Shown: positions 1-9,293 of the stretch, piece after piece
How the letters are laid out: the number at the start of each line of letters is the position of its first letter
How positions within the stretch are numbered: the first letter of the stretch is position 1
Assembly (NCBI GenBank): GCA_003427395.1
Contig: BFEA01000175.1
Span: 1,299,011-1,322,923, forward strand
Length of the DNA stretch: 23,913 nucleotides
DNA from: Chara braunii
Taxonomy: Eukaryota > Streptophyta > Charophyceae > Charales > Characeae
Direction of reading: 5' to 3'
Notes under the pieces: generated by a model
Databases searched by the model: none
The model's input: the letters and a program-made list of their open reading frames with translations, nothing else
What the model was told of the DNA's origin: nothing
Program-made: the position numbers and the translations under genes

Positions 1-1
1 C

Positions 2-913
2 TCTGAGCCCTTGCTCAGAACAGCTCACGGGAAGCCGCACACCCCTTCATGAAGCCCTCACTCCGATGAGTGCAGGCCCATGGCGCGGAAGCTCTTTAGT
101 CGACTTCAGAACCTCCGTCTACTTGCTCGACTTCTTTCTAACGCCCGACTCTTGCTACTGTGCGGGGAGCCAGCCAACACCCAACTAGACACTGCTGGTG
201 AGTCAGAGCGAGTCCACAATTAAGCTTTGCAACAGTGGGTTAGGAGGCCATAATGGCGTTGTTGCCAGCTGGGCTGTGGATACCTGGCTTGGCCCGTTGC
301 CAAGGGAATGCCCCTGGAGACACTTCTCCCGAGAGACACCCCGATTTGAGTGATAGTAGGAGTCCACCACCTTGATCAGCCAAATGTCGGATTTAGACTG
401 GGAAAGGCTCAGGATCCCTCTTTCCTTTCCAGCAGGCGGACCAGATCATCATAGGATGACCTGAGGAACGGCTAGCCGCTCTAGGGTCCGGAGTTATTTG
501 CCACTATGACTAAGACACTCCGCTGACCCAGCTAGCCTCTGGACCTTGTGAGAACCTGCTTCAGGGAATCATCTCTTGCTCAAGAGGCGCAGTCGAAAAC
601 TCTCCGCCTCTTCATGAAGGATGCAAGTGCTGACACCGCAGGGGACGCCAATGTGGATAGACTCTCGCCGGGGAACCGTTGCGAGAGTCCGACGGCTGCA
701 GTGAAAACACTCCTTCCAGCATGAAGAATGCAACGAGCCTCAATCCGCTGCGATGCTAAGTGATCTTTGCCCGATCACATGATCGGACAGATCACTCCAT
801 CGATTATGACACATGATGATTACCTATCCCTTTAGAGTTTGATAGCGTTTAGCCGCGAAGGCCCGTCTGGAGAGGAACCCCATCTCGACGATGCTGAGTC
901 CCTTGCCAAGGGA
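2..913. repeat. Non-coding segment rich in short perfect hairpins
   Basis: No convincing gene. Successive short inverted repeats are visible: 2-8/13-19 (7 bp, 4-nt loop), 59-63/68-72 (5 bp), 573-578/581-586 (6 bp), the palindrome 469-478, 660-668/681-689 (9 bp), 759-766/789-796 enclosing 771-777/780-786 (8 plus 7 bp, 2-nt loop) and 899-904/908-913 (6 bp, 3-nt loop). This may be part of the 3' end or LTR of the minus-strand element to the right, but I found no LTR boundary or second LTR copy, so that is inference. Confidence 0.5.
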
Positions 914-1319
914 ACACTTCACTAGGCCAAATGTCACCCTCCTTCAGAGATAGCTAATCAATTTGTGCCAGATGATTTTAGGTAATCCTCCTTACGCAAT
1001 CGTACTAGAAGGTTGCCCCATCAACTGAGCGCTGACTTATGAGAGGAAGAAAACAGATTTTACTTTATCCCATAACCATTCATTTCATAAATGTCATTCA
1101 GACTAAATAAATACAATAAGAGGCAAGAACTAAAATCCCATAAACTGGTTCCCAATCCCCCAGGCATGTCTCAGGACTAACACATGACAAACCAGATATA
1201 ATGCAAAATTGGGCCAATTTGGGCCCGGCAGACACATAAGTCCACCAATGAGCCGAACCATCATAGGTTGCTCGTATCCAACTCCGGCATCCGAAATCAT
1301 ACCATAATCATAGCAACCG
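914..1319. other. Unassigned non-coding stretch
   Basis: AT-richer, unique-looking sequence between the hairpin segment and the tandem repeat. No ORF, RNA gene or clear repeat was recognised. Confidence 0.4.
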
Positions 1320-1815
1320 ACTGTCGGCTACAGCTGGCGGCACACGGGTCACGTCCCAGCACATAATCATCATCGATAGTTGGCGGCTCACTGACCATGT
1401 CCCAACTCATAATCATCATCGATAGCCAGCGGCTCACTGGCCACGTCCCAGCAAATAATCATCATCATCTGTAGCTGGCGGCAACACTGTCCACATTCAA
1501 GCTCATAATCATCGATAGTTGGCGGCTCACTGGCCACATCCCAGCAAATAATCATCATCATCTGTAGCTGGCGGCAACATTGTCCACATCCCAGCTCATA
1601 ATCATCGATAGCTAGTGGCTCACTGGCCACATCCCAACAAATAATCATCATCATCTATAGCTGGTGGCAACACTGTCCACATCCCAGCTCATAATCGTCA
1701 TCAACTGAAGTTAGCGGCACACTGTCCACATCCCAGCATATAATCATCTGAAGTTGGCGGCACTCTCACCACGTCCCAACAAATGCTGAGGGCACACTGG
1801 CCACGTTTCAGCATG
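1320..1815. repeat. Tandem repeat, ~45-50 bp monomer with a 93-bp higher-order unit
   Basis: Units built on 'tggcggc..cactg.ccac' then 'gtcccagc..ataatcatcat' recur about ten times with drift. Two alternating monomer types give a 93-bp higher-order period in the middle, visible as a 31-residue repeat in a minus-strand open frame (1654-1388). That frame has no stop because 93 is a multiple of three. It probably does not encode a real protein. The array starts about a dozen bases beyond the end of the minus-strand pol frame, so it occupies the 3' untranslated part of that element. Confidence 0.85.
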
Positions 1816-1827
1816 TCTAGGCTGATG

Positions 1828-2660
1828 CTAGACGGCTCTCGGGCCTCGCCTCATCACTCTGCCCGAACTCGGAATCAAATCTGCATCTCTAAGTATGAAT
1901 TTTCGAAGTCGGGAGCCGGATACTATACCATGGGATCTCGTACCATCCATCTCTGCTAACTCATAGGCCTTACCTTCAACCTCTCTGATGATCCTGAATG
2001 GTCTCATCCACCTGGCCTCCAATCTCTTGGTCCACTGTGTCTCGAGAGATGTATCATGTAAAAGTACAATATCTCCGACCTGAAGTCATTCCTTCCTGAT
2101 GTACCTCTTGCTGTTCCACCGTGTCTGATCAGATAATCTGTTGTCTGACATCCTCTTTGTGGCCTCAATTATGGTTTCATCCACTTCCTTGATCTGCCTG
2201 ATCCTCAGCCTCAATAACTCCTCTGTGGAGTACGACTCTCTCTGTGCCTCATGGGTTCAGGTCTCAACCAAATTCTCAATGGGAGAAGTAGCGTATCTGT
2301 CATACCAGAGTGTAATGGGCGCATAACATGTAGTCCGTTTGACAGTCACATTGTCAGCATAGACTGCCGCCCTTAAGAAAGATGGTCAGTTCCTGGAGTC
2401 ACCTTGGCACCATTTTGATATAGCATCCTTTAGTGTCTTGTCGCCTCTTTCCACTGGTGCATTAGCCTAAGGATGATATGGTGTCACAAATCTGATCCTG
2501 ACTCAAAGTCTGAACATGAGCTTCCTGACCATCTCGTTTTTGAACTCTGATCCCTGATCAGCCGCAAACTCACGTATGAAGGGGTACCTTAGATAGATTT
2601 CCTCGATCCAATCTGCCACTGTCTTTGCAGTTTTCTTACGGATGGCTTTTGCTTCAACAT
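1828..2660 (-). pseudogene. Ty3/gypsy integrase, catalytic core and C-terminal part (broken)
   Basis: Reading minus from about 2660 to the stop at 1828 gives the DDE core of a retroviral-type integrase, which joins element cDNA to host DNA in the nucleus. Visible landmarks are the second Asp in ADQGSEF and the Glu in APVERGDK, exactly 35 residues apart (DD35E). The KRTT.YAP segment and the C-terminal W.RPFRI ... GSRLRKF region, typical of Ty3/gypsy pol ends, follow. Five in-frame stops interrupt it: TGA at 2503-2505, TAG at 2467-2469, TGA at 2386-2388, TGA at 2257-2259 and TGA at 2086-2088. The last 64 codons (2022-1828) are open. No chromodomain is seen after the core. The frame differs from the upstream zinc-binding part, so a frameshift lies near 2660. 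This copy cannot make an active integrase. Confidence 0.88.
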
Positions 2661-2927
2661 AACCATGTTATCTCTCATGTTTAGTACATATTTCATTTCA
2701 TCCTTACCAGGTGGCATAGTAATTAGATCAAGGTGAACAGTACTGTCAGGTTCAACAAGAATAGTGGGGTATAAGGGTTCAATCAATCTCATAGATGACA
2801 TTTTCTGACAGGCTTCACAAGACTTACAATATCTCATAACCATATCCCTTAGACCATCCCAGTGATATAGTCGAGATACTTTATAGTATATAGCATCAGC
2901 ACCCCTATGACCCCCTGTTAGACCCTA
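2589..2927 (-). pseudogene. Integrase N-terminal zinc-binding domain and first catalytic Asp (broken)
   Basis: This continues the RNase H frame past the TAG at 2925-2927. The HHCC zinc finger is recognisable: a His just before the stop, GGH soon after, then the YCKSCEACQ cysteines about 30 residues later (ORF 2843-2589, residues 5-13). VHLDLIT follows, whose Asp (residue 39 of that ORF) is the first catalytic residue of the core. The stop therefore falls between the two zinc-binding histidines. After residues NMV the frame drifts into unrelated sequence, and the proper integrase reading continues one frame over, placing an indel at about 2655-2665. Confidence 0.85.
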
Positions 2928-4016
2928 ATGCAGTGCGTCGATCACCTCTAGTTGTCTTTCCTTACCACACACTACTCTCAGTGGCGGTAGTCCTTCCTTA
3001 GCATCCACAAAAAGGTGATCCCTACGCAGCCTAAAGGTTCTCTTTGTTTTCTCATGATAGAATTCGTCCAACTGATTACTGCTCATTACCATACCGATCC
3101 TCTTATATTCCCCATCATACTCAACCTTCTTAAATCTTTCCTTAGCGTCCTTATTTTGCTCAGGGTCTTCCGGCTCTTCCTCTATCTCATTCAACCTTCG
3201 TTCAGCCATTCTTGAACTTTCTGCTAGCTCATAAGCTGCAACAGCAGCTTGTTCTACCATCCCATACCATCCTTCCTCCTCATCCTCTTGAGATAGGAGG
3301 TAGTGGAGGTAAGGGTCTTCCTTTTCCCCCCAGCAGTCTTCCCTGCTCGTTGCTATGGCTGAGGCTGTATAACAACTGGGAGCTGAAGGTAGTCCTTCAT
3401 CATCATCTTCCATAAGGAATTCGTCAATGAAGGGTGCCTCCTCAAGAGATTCATCATCTATTGATCCCCATTCTACGCGGCTCAGTCCATCGGCTCGATT
3501 CTTTTCAGTAGGTACCTTCTCTAATACAAAATCATACGTCCATATGTGAGCTATCCACCTACTGACCGTAGCATCTACTTGCTGATGTATCTTAACGGCT
3601 CCGATTACCGCCGTGGAATCCGTTCTTAGGATGAATCTCTGCCCCATAACACAGTGTCTAAACACCCTGAGACAGTGCAGGATTGCCAGGAGTTCCTTCC
3701 TGAACTGAATACAGTCTCTCTCAACCGAATTAAGGGTGCGACTCTCAAATCTAAGTGGCATTTCCTTACCATTCTCATCTCGCTGGACGAGCACTCCTCC
3801 TAATGCTATCGGGATGCCGTCGGCTTCGATAATGAAGGGTCTCTCCTTTTCATCGTCGAGGTAGGGTACTCTTAATACGACCCCACCATCTCTTAGCTTA
3901 TCGTGAAGTACCCGCGCAGCCTTCTCTCTTTGGTCAGACCACTCTAAGCTAGCTCCTTGTCGCACCATCTCTCTAAGGGGCTCGGCTATCTTGGCGAACC
4001 CGGGGATAAAGATCCG
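2925..4016 (-). pseudogene. Ty3/gypsy RNase H domain plus acidic linker to integrase
   Basis: This is open from the codon after the TGA at 4017 to the TAG at 2925; the first Met is at 3968. RNase H removes the RNA strand of the cDNA hybrid during reverse transcription. In the ORF numbered from 3968, the acidic catalytic set is visible as D50 (FIIEAD), E92 (RKELLAIL), D117 (RTDSTA) and D160 in NRADGLSR, the hallmark end of Ty3/gypsy RNase H. Residues ~165-310 are a low-complexity linker rich in Glu and Asp. The final part leads into the integrase zinc finger. Upstream it joins the reverse transcriptase in the same frame, separated only by one stop, so these are pieces of a single pol polyprotein. 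Confidence 0.9.
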
Positions 4017-5138
4017 TCAGAAGCTGCAGACCCCTAGGAAGCTCCTTACTTCCCCAACCGTTTTTAGAGGCATCGTCCAGTTCAGGAGTTTATCCACCTT
4101 TTTAGGATCAGGACTTCTTCCTTCCAAGAAGCACCTAAAACCCAAGATCGTTACCTCCCTTTGGAACAGTAGTGATTTCGGCCCGCTGACTGTTAGGTTG
4201 TATTTAGCCAACCTTTCTAGTACTTTCGCTACTCCATGCGCATGTTCCCATACGAACTGCCTGACTCGATCATCCACTAAAGTCTCATTCTTTTCCTTTG
4301 GTCCTTTGACTAGATTGTCGTCAATGAATGAAAACGTAACCTCTGGGCATATGTCCTCCATGATCTTCAGTATGTCTCGCTGGACGACAGCAACCCCATT
4401 CGTCCACCCTTGAGGCACCACACACATTTGTATGAGGCCTCTGGGTGTATGCATGGCGGTCATAGGTCGACTAGTAGGGTCTATCGGGAATTGGTCATAA
4501 CCAGAGTATAGGTCTATTAGGGAGTAGATGCTCCTTCCAGCAAAAGACTCGGCCAACAGATCCGCGTTGGGTAAGCTACCCGCATCGCGAACCGTTACCG
4601 AATTCAACTTTTGCAAGTTCTGTATCCAGCGCAGGCCGCCACCTGGCTTCCAAAAGCAAAACCAGTGATTGGCGTAAGCTCCATCAGCTGGTTCCGCAAC
4701 GTTGGAGGCGATCTTCTGGTTTATATACTCCATTACCTCTTTCTTTTCTTTTTGGGCATATTTTGTGGGTCTGTCATTCCAAGGCGTGTGAGGAACGATC
4801 CAAATCTTAATCATCTTGATCATGTCAACGTCCAGTCGTCCCCTCTCCTCGTCATTAAAGGAAACGGCACCATTGTACTTCTGACATAATTCATATATGA
4901 AATCTCTCTCAGCCGGTAGAAGGAAGTGATTGGCTCCTACCTTCATTATCTTGAACCTCTTTGGGGTAATTCTTCCTCCTTTCAATGCAGCCTCTCTTAA
5001 TCTTTTAACTATCTTTCTCTCCTTCTCTAATACCTCATTGTAATCTTTCTCTATCAGAACGGCCACCGGATTCTTCTTAACGCCTTTGCGCTTATACTTC
5101 CTCTTAGACCCGGTGGCTATTTTCCTACAAAAAGACAA
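4017..5138 (-). pseudogene. Ty3/gypsy reverse transcriptase
   Basis: A 373-codon open frame. The first ~105 residues are a basic connector. The polymerase follows: WCFCFW-like region HWFCFWKPGGGLRW (158-171), LIDLYSGYDQ with catalytic Asp 209, VVPQGWTNG (240-248, the Ty3-type P.G..N motif) and FIDDN (271-275), the YxDD-type active site with Phe in place of Tyr. The thumb ends in EVRSFLG, the normal Ty3/gypsy RT to RNase H junction. It makes cDNA from element RNA in cytoplasmic particles. The stop at 4017-4019 (TGA) cuts just before the PGFAKIAEPL stretch that should continue into RNase H. The 5' end lies in a different frame from the protease region, implying an indel near 5117-5138; no canonical slippery heptamer was seen there. 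Confidence 0.92.
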
Positions 5139-5452
5139 GTCGCAGAGAAGGTGAGCTGCATCGTGCCAACTTTGGCTGCTCTCACAGCATCCTTGAATCC
5201 TTCTCTCTCTCTCTTATCGCCCAACTCCTTCTCTTTATCCAGAAGCTTGAGCATCTTCCCGATATCATTCACTCTAATCGTGGTCTTCTTGTCCATTATT
5301 CCACTTTCTTTCAGTTTTGCTCGTACTTCCTCAATCAACTTGTCATATTCTCCGTGCTTAAGAGAGTTAACATGTCGCTGATGACGAGGATGATGCCTAT
5401 CACTTATCACAAAAGTCTGTTCTTGACCATTATTAGGATCCTGGAGAGAAAG
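5117..5452 (-). pseudogene. Protease to reverse transcriptase linker of pol
   Basis: Same frame as the protease, continuing after the TGA at 5453-5455 as far as a stop at 5117. The product is highly charged (KLIEEVRAKLKESG, LLDKEKELGDKRERE), predicted helical, with no catalytic motif. It is part of the pol polyprotein spacer rather than a separate gene. It ends where the frame must change to enter the reverse transcriptase ORF. Confidence 0.7.
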
Positions 5453-5797
5453 TCAGGCTGCCCCATTATGGCCAAAGAACGCACAAGCCTCCATTCTATG
5501 TAGGAAAGAGGCTTTGAGAATACAGTCATGATCCAAGTTGGGGACCACAAAACAGAGGATCTCGGCTCGTAAAGTTCCAATCCGGATGGGCAGATCATCA
5601 ATGAACCCTTCCAATGGTAAGAATCCGGCTATATTGGAAAGTTGGTGGTTGGCTTTCCTATCTATTCCAAGTCCACATGATCTCATTGTGGCCGAGGACA
5701 TAAGCACCATCTCAGCCCCAGAGTCCACTAGGGCTCTAACCTTCACGTCATTCACAGAGATATTCAAGTATCCACACGACATGTTACCAAACCTCAT
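5453..5797 (-). pseudogene. Retropepsin-like aspartic protease of the Ty3/gypsy element
   Basis: A 114-residue ORF with RALVDSGAEMVLMS: the D-S-G-A catalytic loop is at residues 25-28, preceded by beta-strand-like sequence (YLNISVNDVKV) as in retropepsins. The family works as a homodimer and cleaves the gag-pol polyprotein. The ILG-like second half (LPIRIGTLRAEILCFVVPNLDHDCILKASFL) fits the family fold and length (~100 residues). It ends at a TGA (5453) that should be read through in an intact element. Its start overlaps the end of the upstream linker ORF in another frame (5784-5797), implying a frameshift at about 5785-5810. Confidence 0.87.
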
Positions 5798-6410
5798 CTT
5801 GGTACCAGGCGGTTTCCACGTGCTGAGGGAAGAGTCTTAGACTATTAATTTCTACCTTTCGCCTTTCAACCATCTTTTTAAGTTTTTTCCTAAACTTAGA
5901 TACCAAGGCTACTGCTTCTTTCCAGGATAGGGTGATCTGGGTCTCCTCGAGTAATTTCTTTACTACTTCATCTATCGAGATCTCTTCCTCGGCTTCGGAT
6001 CTCAAGACCACCCTTCTCTTCTTCTCGACAGCTTCCTTTCCTTTCCCTTCCTTCACTAGGTCCTTGGTCCCATCTATCAGCTGGTCTAGTTCTCTTTGAG
6101 TCTTCTCTCGCTTTTTCTCTTCGACCTCTTTCTGGCTGATATGGGATACATTCGGGTTTTGACTTCGAGGATTGTCGTCTCGAGCCACTATCTTCGGAGG
6201 TAGCATACCATCAAAGATGATAACATTAACCCTAGCCTTCTTCTTTTTATCCTTATTGGCCCTAGCCTGTTCTAGGATAACTGCTCGCATCCCTCCTTTG
6301 ACTCAAAAATCTATCTTGCTCCAATTGGCATCACAGACGTGCCCATTGGCATTCTTCTTAACAATCCCTTCTTCGAGTTTCTTCTCTAGTATAGGGCACC
6401 GAGTTATAGT
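5784..6410 (-). pseudogene. Gag-to-protease spacer, second half of zinc knuckle and coiled-coil region
   Basis: Minus frame from about 6410. It begins with the last Cys of the zinc knuckle (RCPILEKKL), continues to a TGA at 6303-6305, then is open from ATG 6290 for 168 residues. The open part is rich in Lys and Glu (EVEEKKREKTQRELDQL, DEVVKKLLEETQI), predicted coiled coil, and ends by overlapping the protease ORF. It has no independent catalytic motif. It is the spacer between nucleocapsid and protease of one gag-pol reading frame, now split by a frameshift on each side and one stop. Confidence 0.75.
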
Positions 6411-7888
6411 AGGTCTTCCTCGTCACAATAATAACATCGGAAGGGGTCATCTCTCCTTTGCCAATCTCGGCTTTTATTATTTTTCTTCCAATCCCGGTCG
6501 CGCTTCTTCTTTTGTCTTTCTTTTCTCCTTCGCCTAGCGTCATCATCACTACTCTCATTCTCACTCTCACTATCTTCCTTTTGCTTCGCCTTCTTTCTTT
6601 CTTCCTTACCTTCTTCGGCTCCAACAAGTGTTTGAGTCGTTGGACCAGGAAGGGTTGACTTTTCGAAGCTACCAAGCTTAACGAGAAGACCAAGGATCTC
6701 TTCGGCCTTCAAATTTCCTCCCTTAGCTGCCTCAACATTTCCTTCTCTTGCACTAGTGATTGCTTTCATTTGTTCCAGAGACCACTTCCGGTTTGACCCC
6801 GAAGGTAGTTCACGAACCATCTCAACCACTTCATCCCACTTCAGCGGATAATGAGCAGCGCGGCTTACCACACTCTTTCTTTCATCCTCTGCAAAATTAA
6901 TTAGCAGGACATGACACTTCAGTGTCTCATCTAGGAAGGGTACTCTCAGCGCAACCCGCTCAAAATCCTCTAGGAATTGATCAAGGGTTGCATATTTTGA
7001 ACGTCGCACTTCCAACAAATTTTGCATGGTCGTTGGGACGTCATACTTCGCATATTCTTCCAACATTTTTTGTCTAACCTCGACCCATGTTGTTAGTCTT
7101 TGTGTCGTTTTTGTCACCGACACCCTCATCTTAGGCTCAACATAGGCTAGCAGAGCTTTCAACTTGTGTTTGTCCGACCAACCGTGGCTCATACCGAAGA
7201 CATCATAGTCTTCCAGGAACTCCCTAACCTTGGTTCCATCAAAGCAGGGTATGTTCTCTGGAGGTACCTTAGCTCTTGGAAGGTCTAGACGAACATTCAT
7301 AGTGTTCATCCCGGTCTTTATGGTCTCTATCCTTTTCAACATTTCTTGTAGAACAGTGGAAGTGGTCACTTCTCCGTCACCTGCGGAGGAACTAGCAAGG
7401 TTCTGCCTTGCGTCCGGTCCCCTGAACCTTTTCTCTCTTATGATTGCGTTTAGAATTGGTTCCCAGTTTCTGCCGTCCATAAAACTTTCCAACAAAACTG
7501 GTTCGGGGAACCTGTCAAACACAATCGGAGTTAGGTTACTCACTACTCTTGCTCCTTTTCTTTCTAACTCTTTTTTTTTTTTATCAACTGTATTACTAAT
7601 CCAGCTTCGAAAAGATTCGCGATCAGTTCCTCTCTCTCTTAATGAGGGAACATAGGGTCGGATATCGTACTCACCAGTGTGAAGGAACTTCACTACAAGG
7701 ATATACGCCTTCCCATGTGCGTGTTTGTCTTCCAGGGATATGCAGCGTTCTATCTTGTACGGGAAAGTTCCTCCACTGGTAAAAGGAACTAGGGCGTTGT
7801 CGTGCGCATCGGTCCGGCACCGCACGTGGCAGCGCGGGACCCTCTCGACCGCGTCACGCAGTAGTTGGACCGACCTCGTCGCGAACAC
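6404..7888 (-). CDS. Ty3/gypsy gag with novel N-terminal domain
   Basis: A 494-codon open frame. Gag forms the virus-like particle and packages element RNA in the cytoplasm. Residues ~35-156 are a domain (FTSGGTFPYKIER, FLHTGEYDIRPY, DRFPEPV, DGRNWEPILNAI) shared with the ORF array at 15296-17486. Residues ~165-380 look like a Retrotrans_gag capsid: IPCFDGTKVREFLEDYD, then helical sequence with LDQFLEDFERVA. A Lys/Arg/Glu-rich tail leads to CYYCDEED, the first half of a CCHC zinc knuckle. The knuckle is then cut by a frameshift at about 6411-6413, where the His should be, and the frame ends. The first ~30 residues are GC-rich and unlike the array members, so the true start is uncertain. No intron was seen. 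The capsid part is intact although pol is dead. Confidence 0.85.
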   Translation of the reverse strand: MFATRSVQLLRDAVERVPRCHVRCRTDAHDNALVPFTSGGTFPYKIERCISLEDKHAHGKAYILVVKFLHTGEYDIRPYVPSLRERGTDRESFRSWISNTVDKKKKELERKGARVVSNLTPIVFDRFPEPVLLESFMDGRNWEPILNAIIREKRFRGPDARQNLASSSAGDGEVTTSTVLQEMLKRIETIKTGMNTMNVRLDLPRAKVPPENIPCFDGTKVREFLEDYDVFGMSHGWSDKHKLKALLAYVEPKMRVSVTKTTQRLTTWVEVRQKMLEEYAKYDVPTTMQNLLEVRRSKYATLDQFLEDFERVALRVPFLDETLKCHVLLINFAEDERKSVVSRAAHYPLKWDEVVEMVRELPSGSNRKWSLEQMKAITSAREGNVEAAKGGNLKAEEILGLLVKLGSFEKSTLPGPTTQTLVGAEEGKEERKKAKQKEDSESENESSDDDARRRRKERQKKKRDRDWKKNNKSRDWQRRDDPFRCYYCDEEDLL

Positions 7889-8343
7889 ACAAATGGAGCT
7901 TCCTTAGGCCGCTCCGGCCGAGTGCACCAGACATACCTCTCGCGAGCCCCTACGACAGGATAGGGCCTACGCGAGGCACAACTTACCTCCACCTTACGGG
8001 AGCTGTCACCTCCCTTCGGTGGGCGTATCCCCGCCGAGCTACCAGTCCACAGTACGAAAGCTACTCGGTTGCAATCGCAGAGGTGGACCAGCCAAGGGCG
8101 TTTCTCGTTCGTTGTAGCATAGGGTGTACGCGCGGTAATACTCCTATCGGACCCGCACGCGGGCCGACATCTTGGGGGGCTGAAGTCCCAAGCGTGGCTC
8201 GACGTCGGTCGACTAGGACGCATCCCACACACCACGCACACACCACTCTACGAACACAAAAACAAAACATACGCGCACGCACACATTGCACAGACGACAC
8301 AATACAAACAACGCGACAACGCTCCTAGTCCCTCAGTAGCCAA
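7889..8343. other. GC-rich upstream region of gag, nothing recognised
   Basis: GC content rises sharply upstream of the gag domain. Open frames here on both strands look like by-products of high GC and have no recognisable domain. No primer-binding site or LTR end was found close to the gag start, so the 5' boundary of this element is not visible. Confidence 0.4.
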
Positions 8344-8700
8344 CCCATAACTTTCCAATGCGGAAATCGGATAGGCGTCGCGCGCGAGACTTAGTATAAA
8401 ACCGCGCGGACGCAGGGCTAACTCATATCGACTCGCAATGCAAACGTACGCAAGCAGTCGCAATGATGGCGTACTATGTCGTGCCCATAATTGTGCGGCC
8501 CTCGTTAAACTCGAGGGTCGAATTCGACACTCAAGTGTCGGTTGACACACGCCTTGAGGGTTAATCTCTCGACGCTGGACAACCGCCGTGCACGGTTGGA
8601 GACCACACCCTCTTCTGCACCTTGTGCAGAGGGGGGTAGACAACTTTAAGTTGTCGTGGCGGTCGAACATCAAGGGGTTTGACTTTGACGGCCGCCACGG
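8344..8700 (+). repeat. Diverged duplicated module, copy 1 (TATA-like core plus hairpins)
   Basis: It starts 'cccataact', has 'gtcgcgcgcga' and 'acttagtataaaa' at 8389-8401, then a hairpin cluster: 8525-8531/8534-8540, 8580-8585/8593-8598, 8614-8620/8624-8630, 8639-8646/8648-8655 and 8655-8662/8692-8699. A second, diverged copy lies about 630 bp to the right in the same order. The TATA-like string in a GC-rich context could be a promoter core, for example of an LTR; that is inference. Strand is given for the TATA-like string only. Confidence 0.6.
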
Positions 8701-8976
8701 ACTATAACGTCCAACCCTGAAAACGCAAAAAAGAGACTCACTCCAACCCCCATTAGCTGATGGCCCTCTAAAATGGAAAGGGGGTGGATAAGCCCAAACG
8801 ACGCGCCCGCGGAGGAGGACGGTATCCTATCCATAGGCTACCCGGCGTCCGGGATAATGAGGTTCGTACACGGACCCCCAAAGGCTGACCGGAGCTAGTC
8901 CTCCGCCCATGTGCCGCTTCGCGTTACCAAGACCCCAAGTTTACTGGCCGTGTCGCGCTCGTGATCTCGCCGCCTG

Positions 8977-9293
8977 ACCCATAACTCCTTTAGTGCGGGA
9001 TGCGACGAGTGTCGCGCGCGAACTTAGTATAAGATCGCGAGGGCGCTGGACTTACACATACTATTTCGCTATGCAGTTCTACGTGAGTAACCCCGATGAC
9101 GGCGCATTGTGTAGTGCCCACACCCAAATGGTCTACTCTGAGCCAAGGGGTCCCCTTTCGACGCTCAGGCGTTGGCTGAAGCGCGAGCCAATGGGGGTAA
9201 CCCTTTAGCGCGCGCAAAACCGGCCTTAGGGTCTTTCCGTCTTCTGCACCCTGAGGTATCCCAACGGGTGCAGGGCAAGACGGCCCTTAGGGC
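8977..9293 (+). repeat. Diverged duplicated module, copy 2
   Basis: It shares with copy 1, in the same order: 'cccataact', 'gtcgcgcgcgaacttagtat' (9011-9030), a 'tagtgccca'-like string, and 'cttctgcacc' (9241-9250 against 8613-8621). Offsets are 633 and about 628 bp, indicating an old tandem duplication with few indels. It also ends in hairpins: 9178-9191 flanks and the large stem at 9223-9293. The sequence between the copies (8701-8976) is GC-rich with no gene. Confidence 0.6.
9223..9293. other. Long imperfect hairpin
   Basis: The inner arms CCGTCTT-CTGCACCC (9237-9251) and GGGTGCAG-(ggc)-AAGACGG pair over 15 bp with a 3-nt bulge. The outer arms 9223-9231 and 9284-9293 (CCCTTAGGGC) add about nine more pairs including wobbles. 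The loop is about 14 nt. It could be a structured RNA element or terminator-like foldback; function unknown. Confidence 0.65.

Noticed and set aside
241-262. Second primer-binding site on the plus strand ('aatggcgttgttgcc')
   Set aside because: Only partial match to the tRNA-Asp type, no adjacent LTR end.
412-432. Polypyrimidine run (a polypurine tract on the minus strand) as the 3' LTR marker
   Set aside because: No LTR terminus or second LTR copy could be matched next to it.
5110-5140. Programmed -1 frameshift between protease and reverse transcriptase frames
   Set aside because: No canonical slippery heptamer at the junction, and the element has other plain indels and stops.
2086-6305. 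TGA recoded as tryptophan, explaining the many TGA codons
   Set aside because: TAG stops and frameshifts also occur, TGG is used for Trp, and TGA ends the intact ORFs B, C and others.
7789-8673. Minus-strand ORFs of 79-150 residues upstream of gag
   Set aside because: GC-rich, Arg/Cys-heavy, overlapping each other and gag in other frames; no domain.
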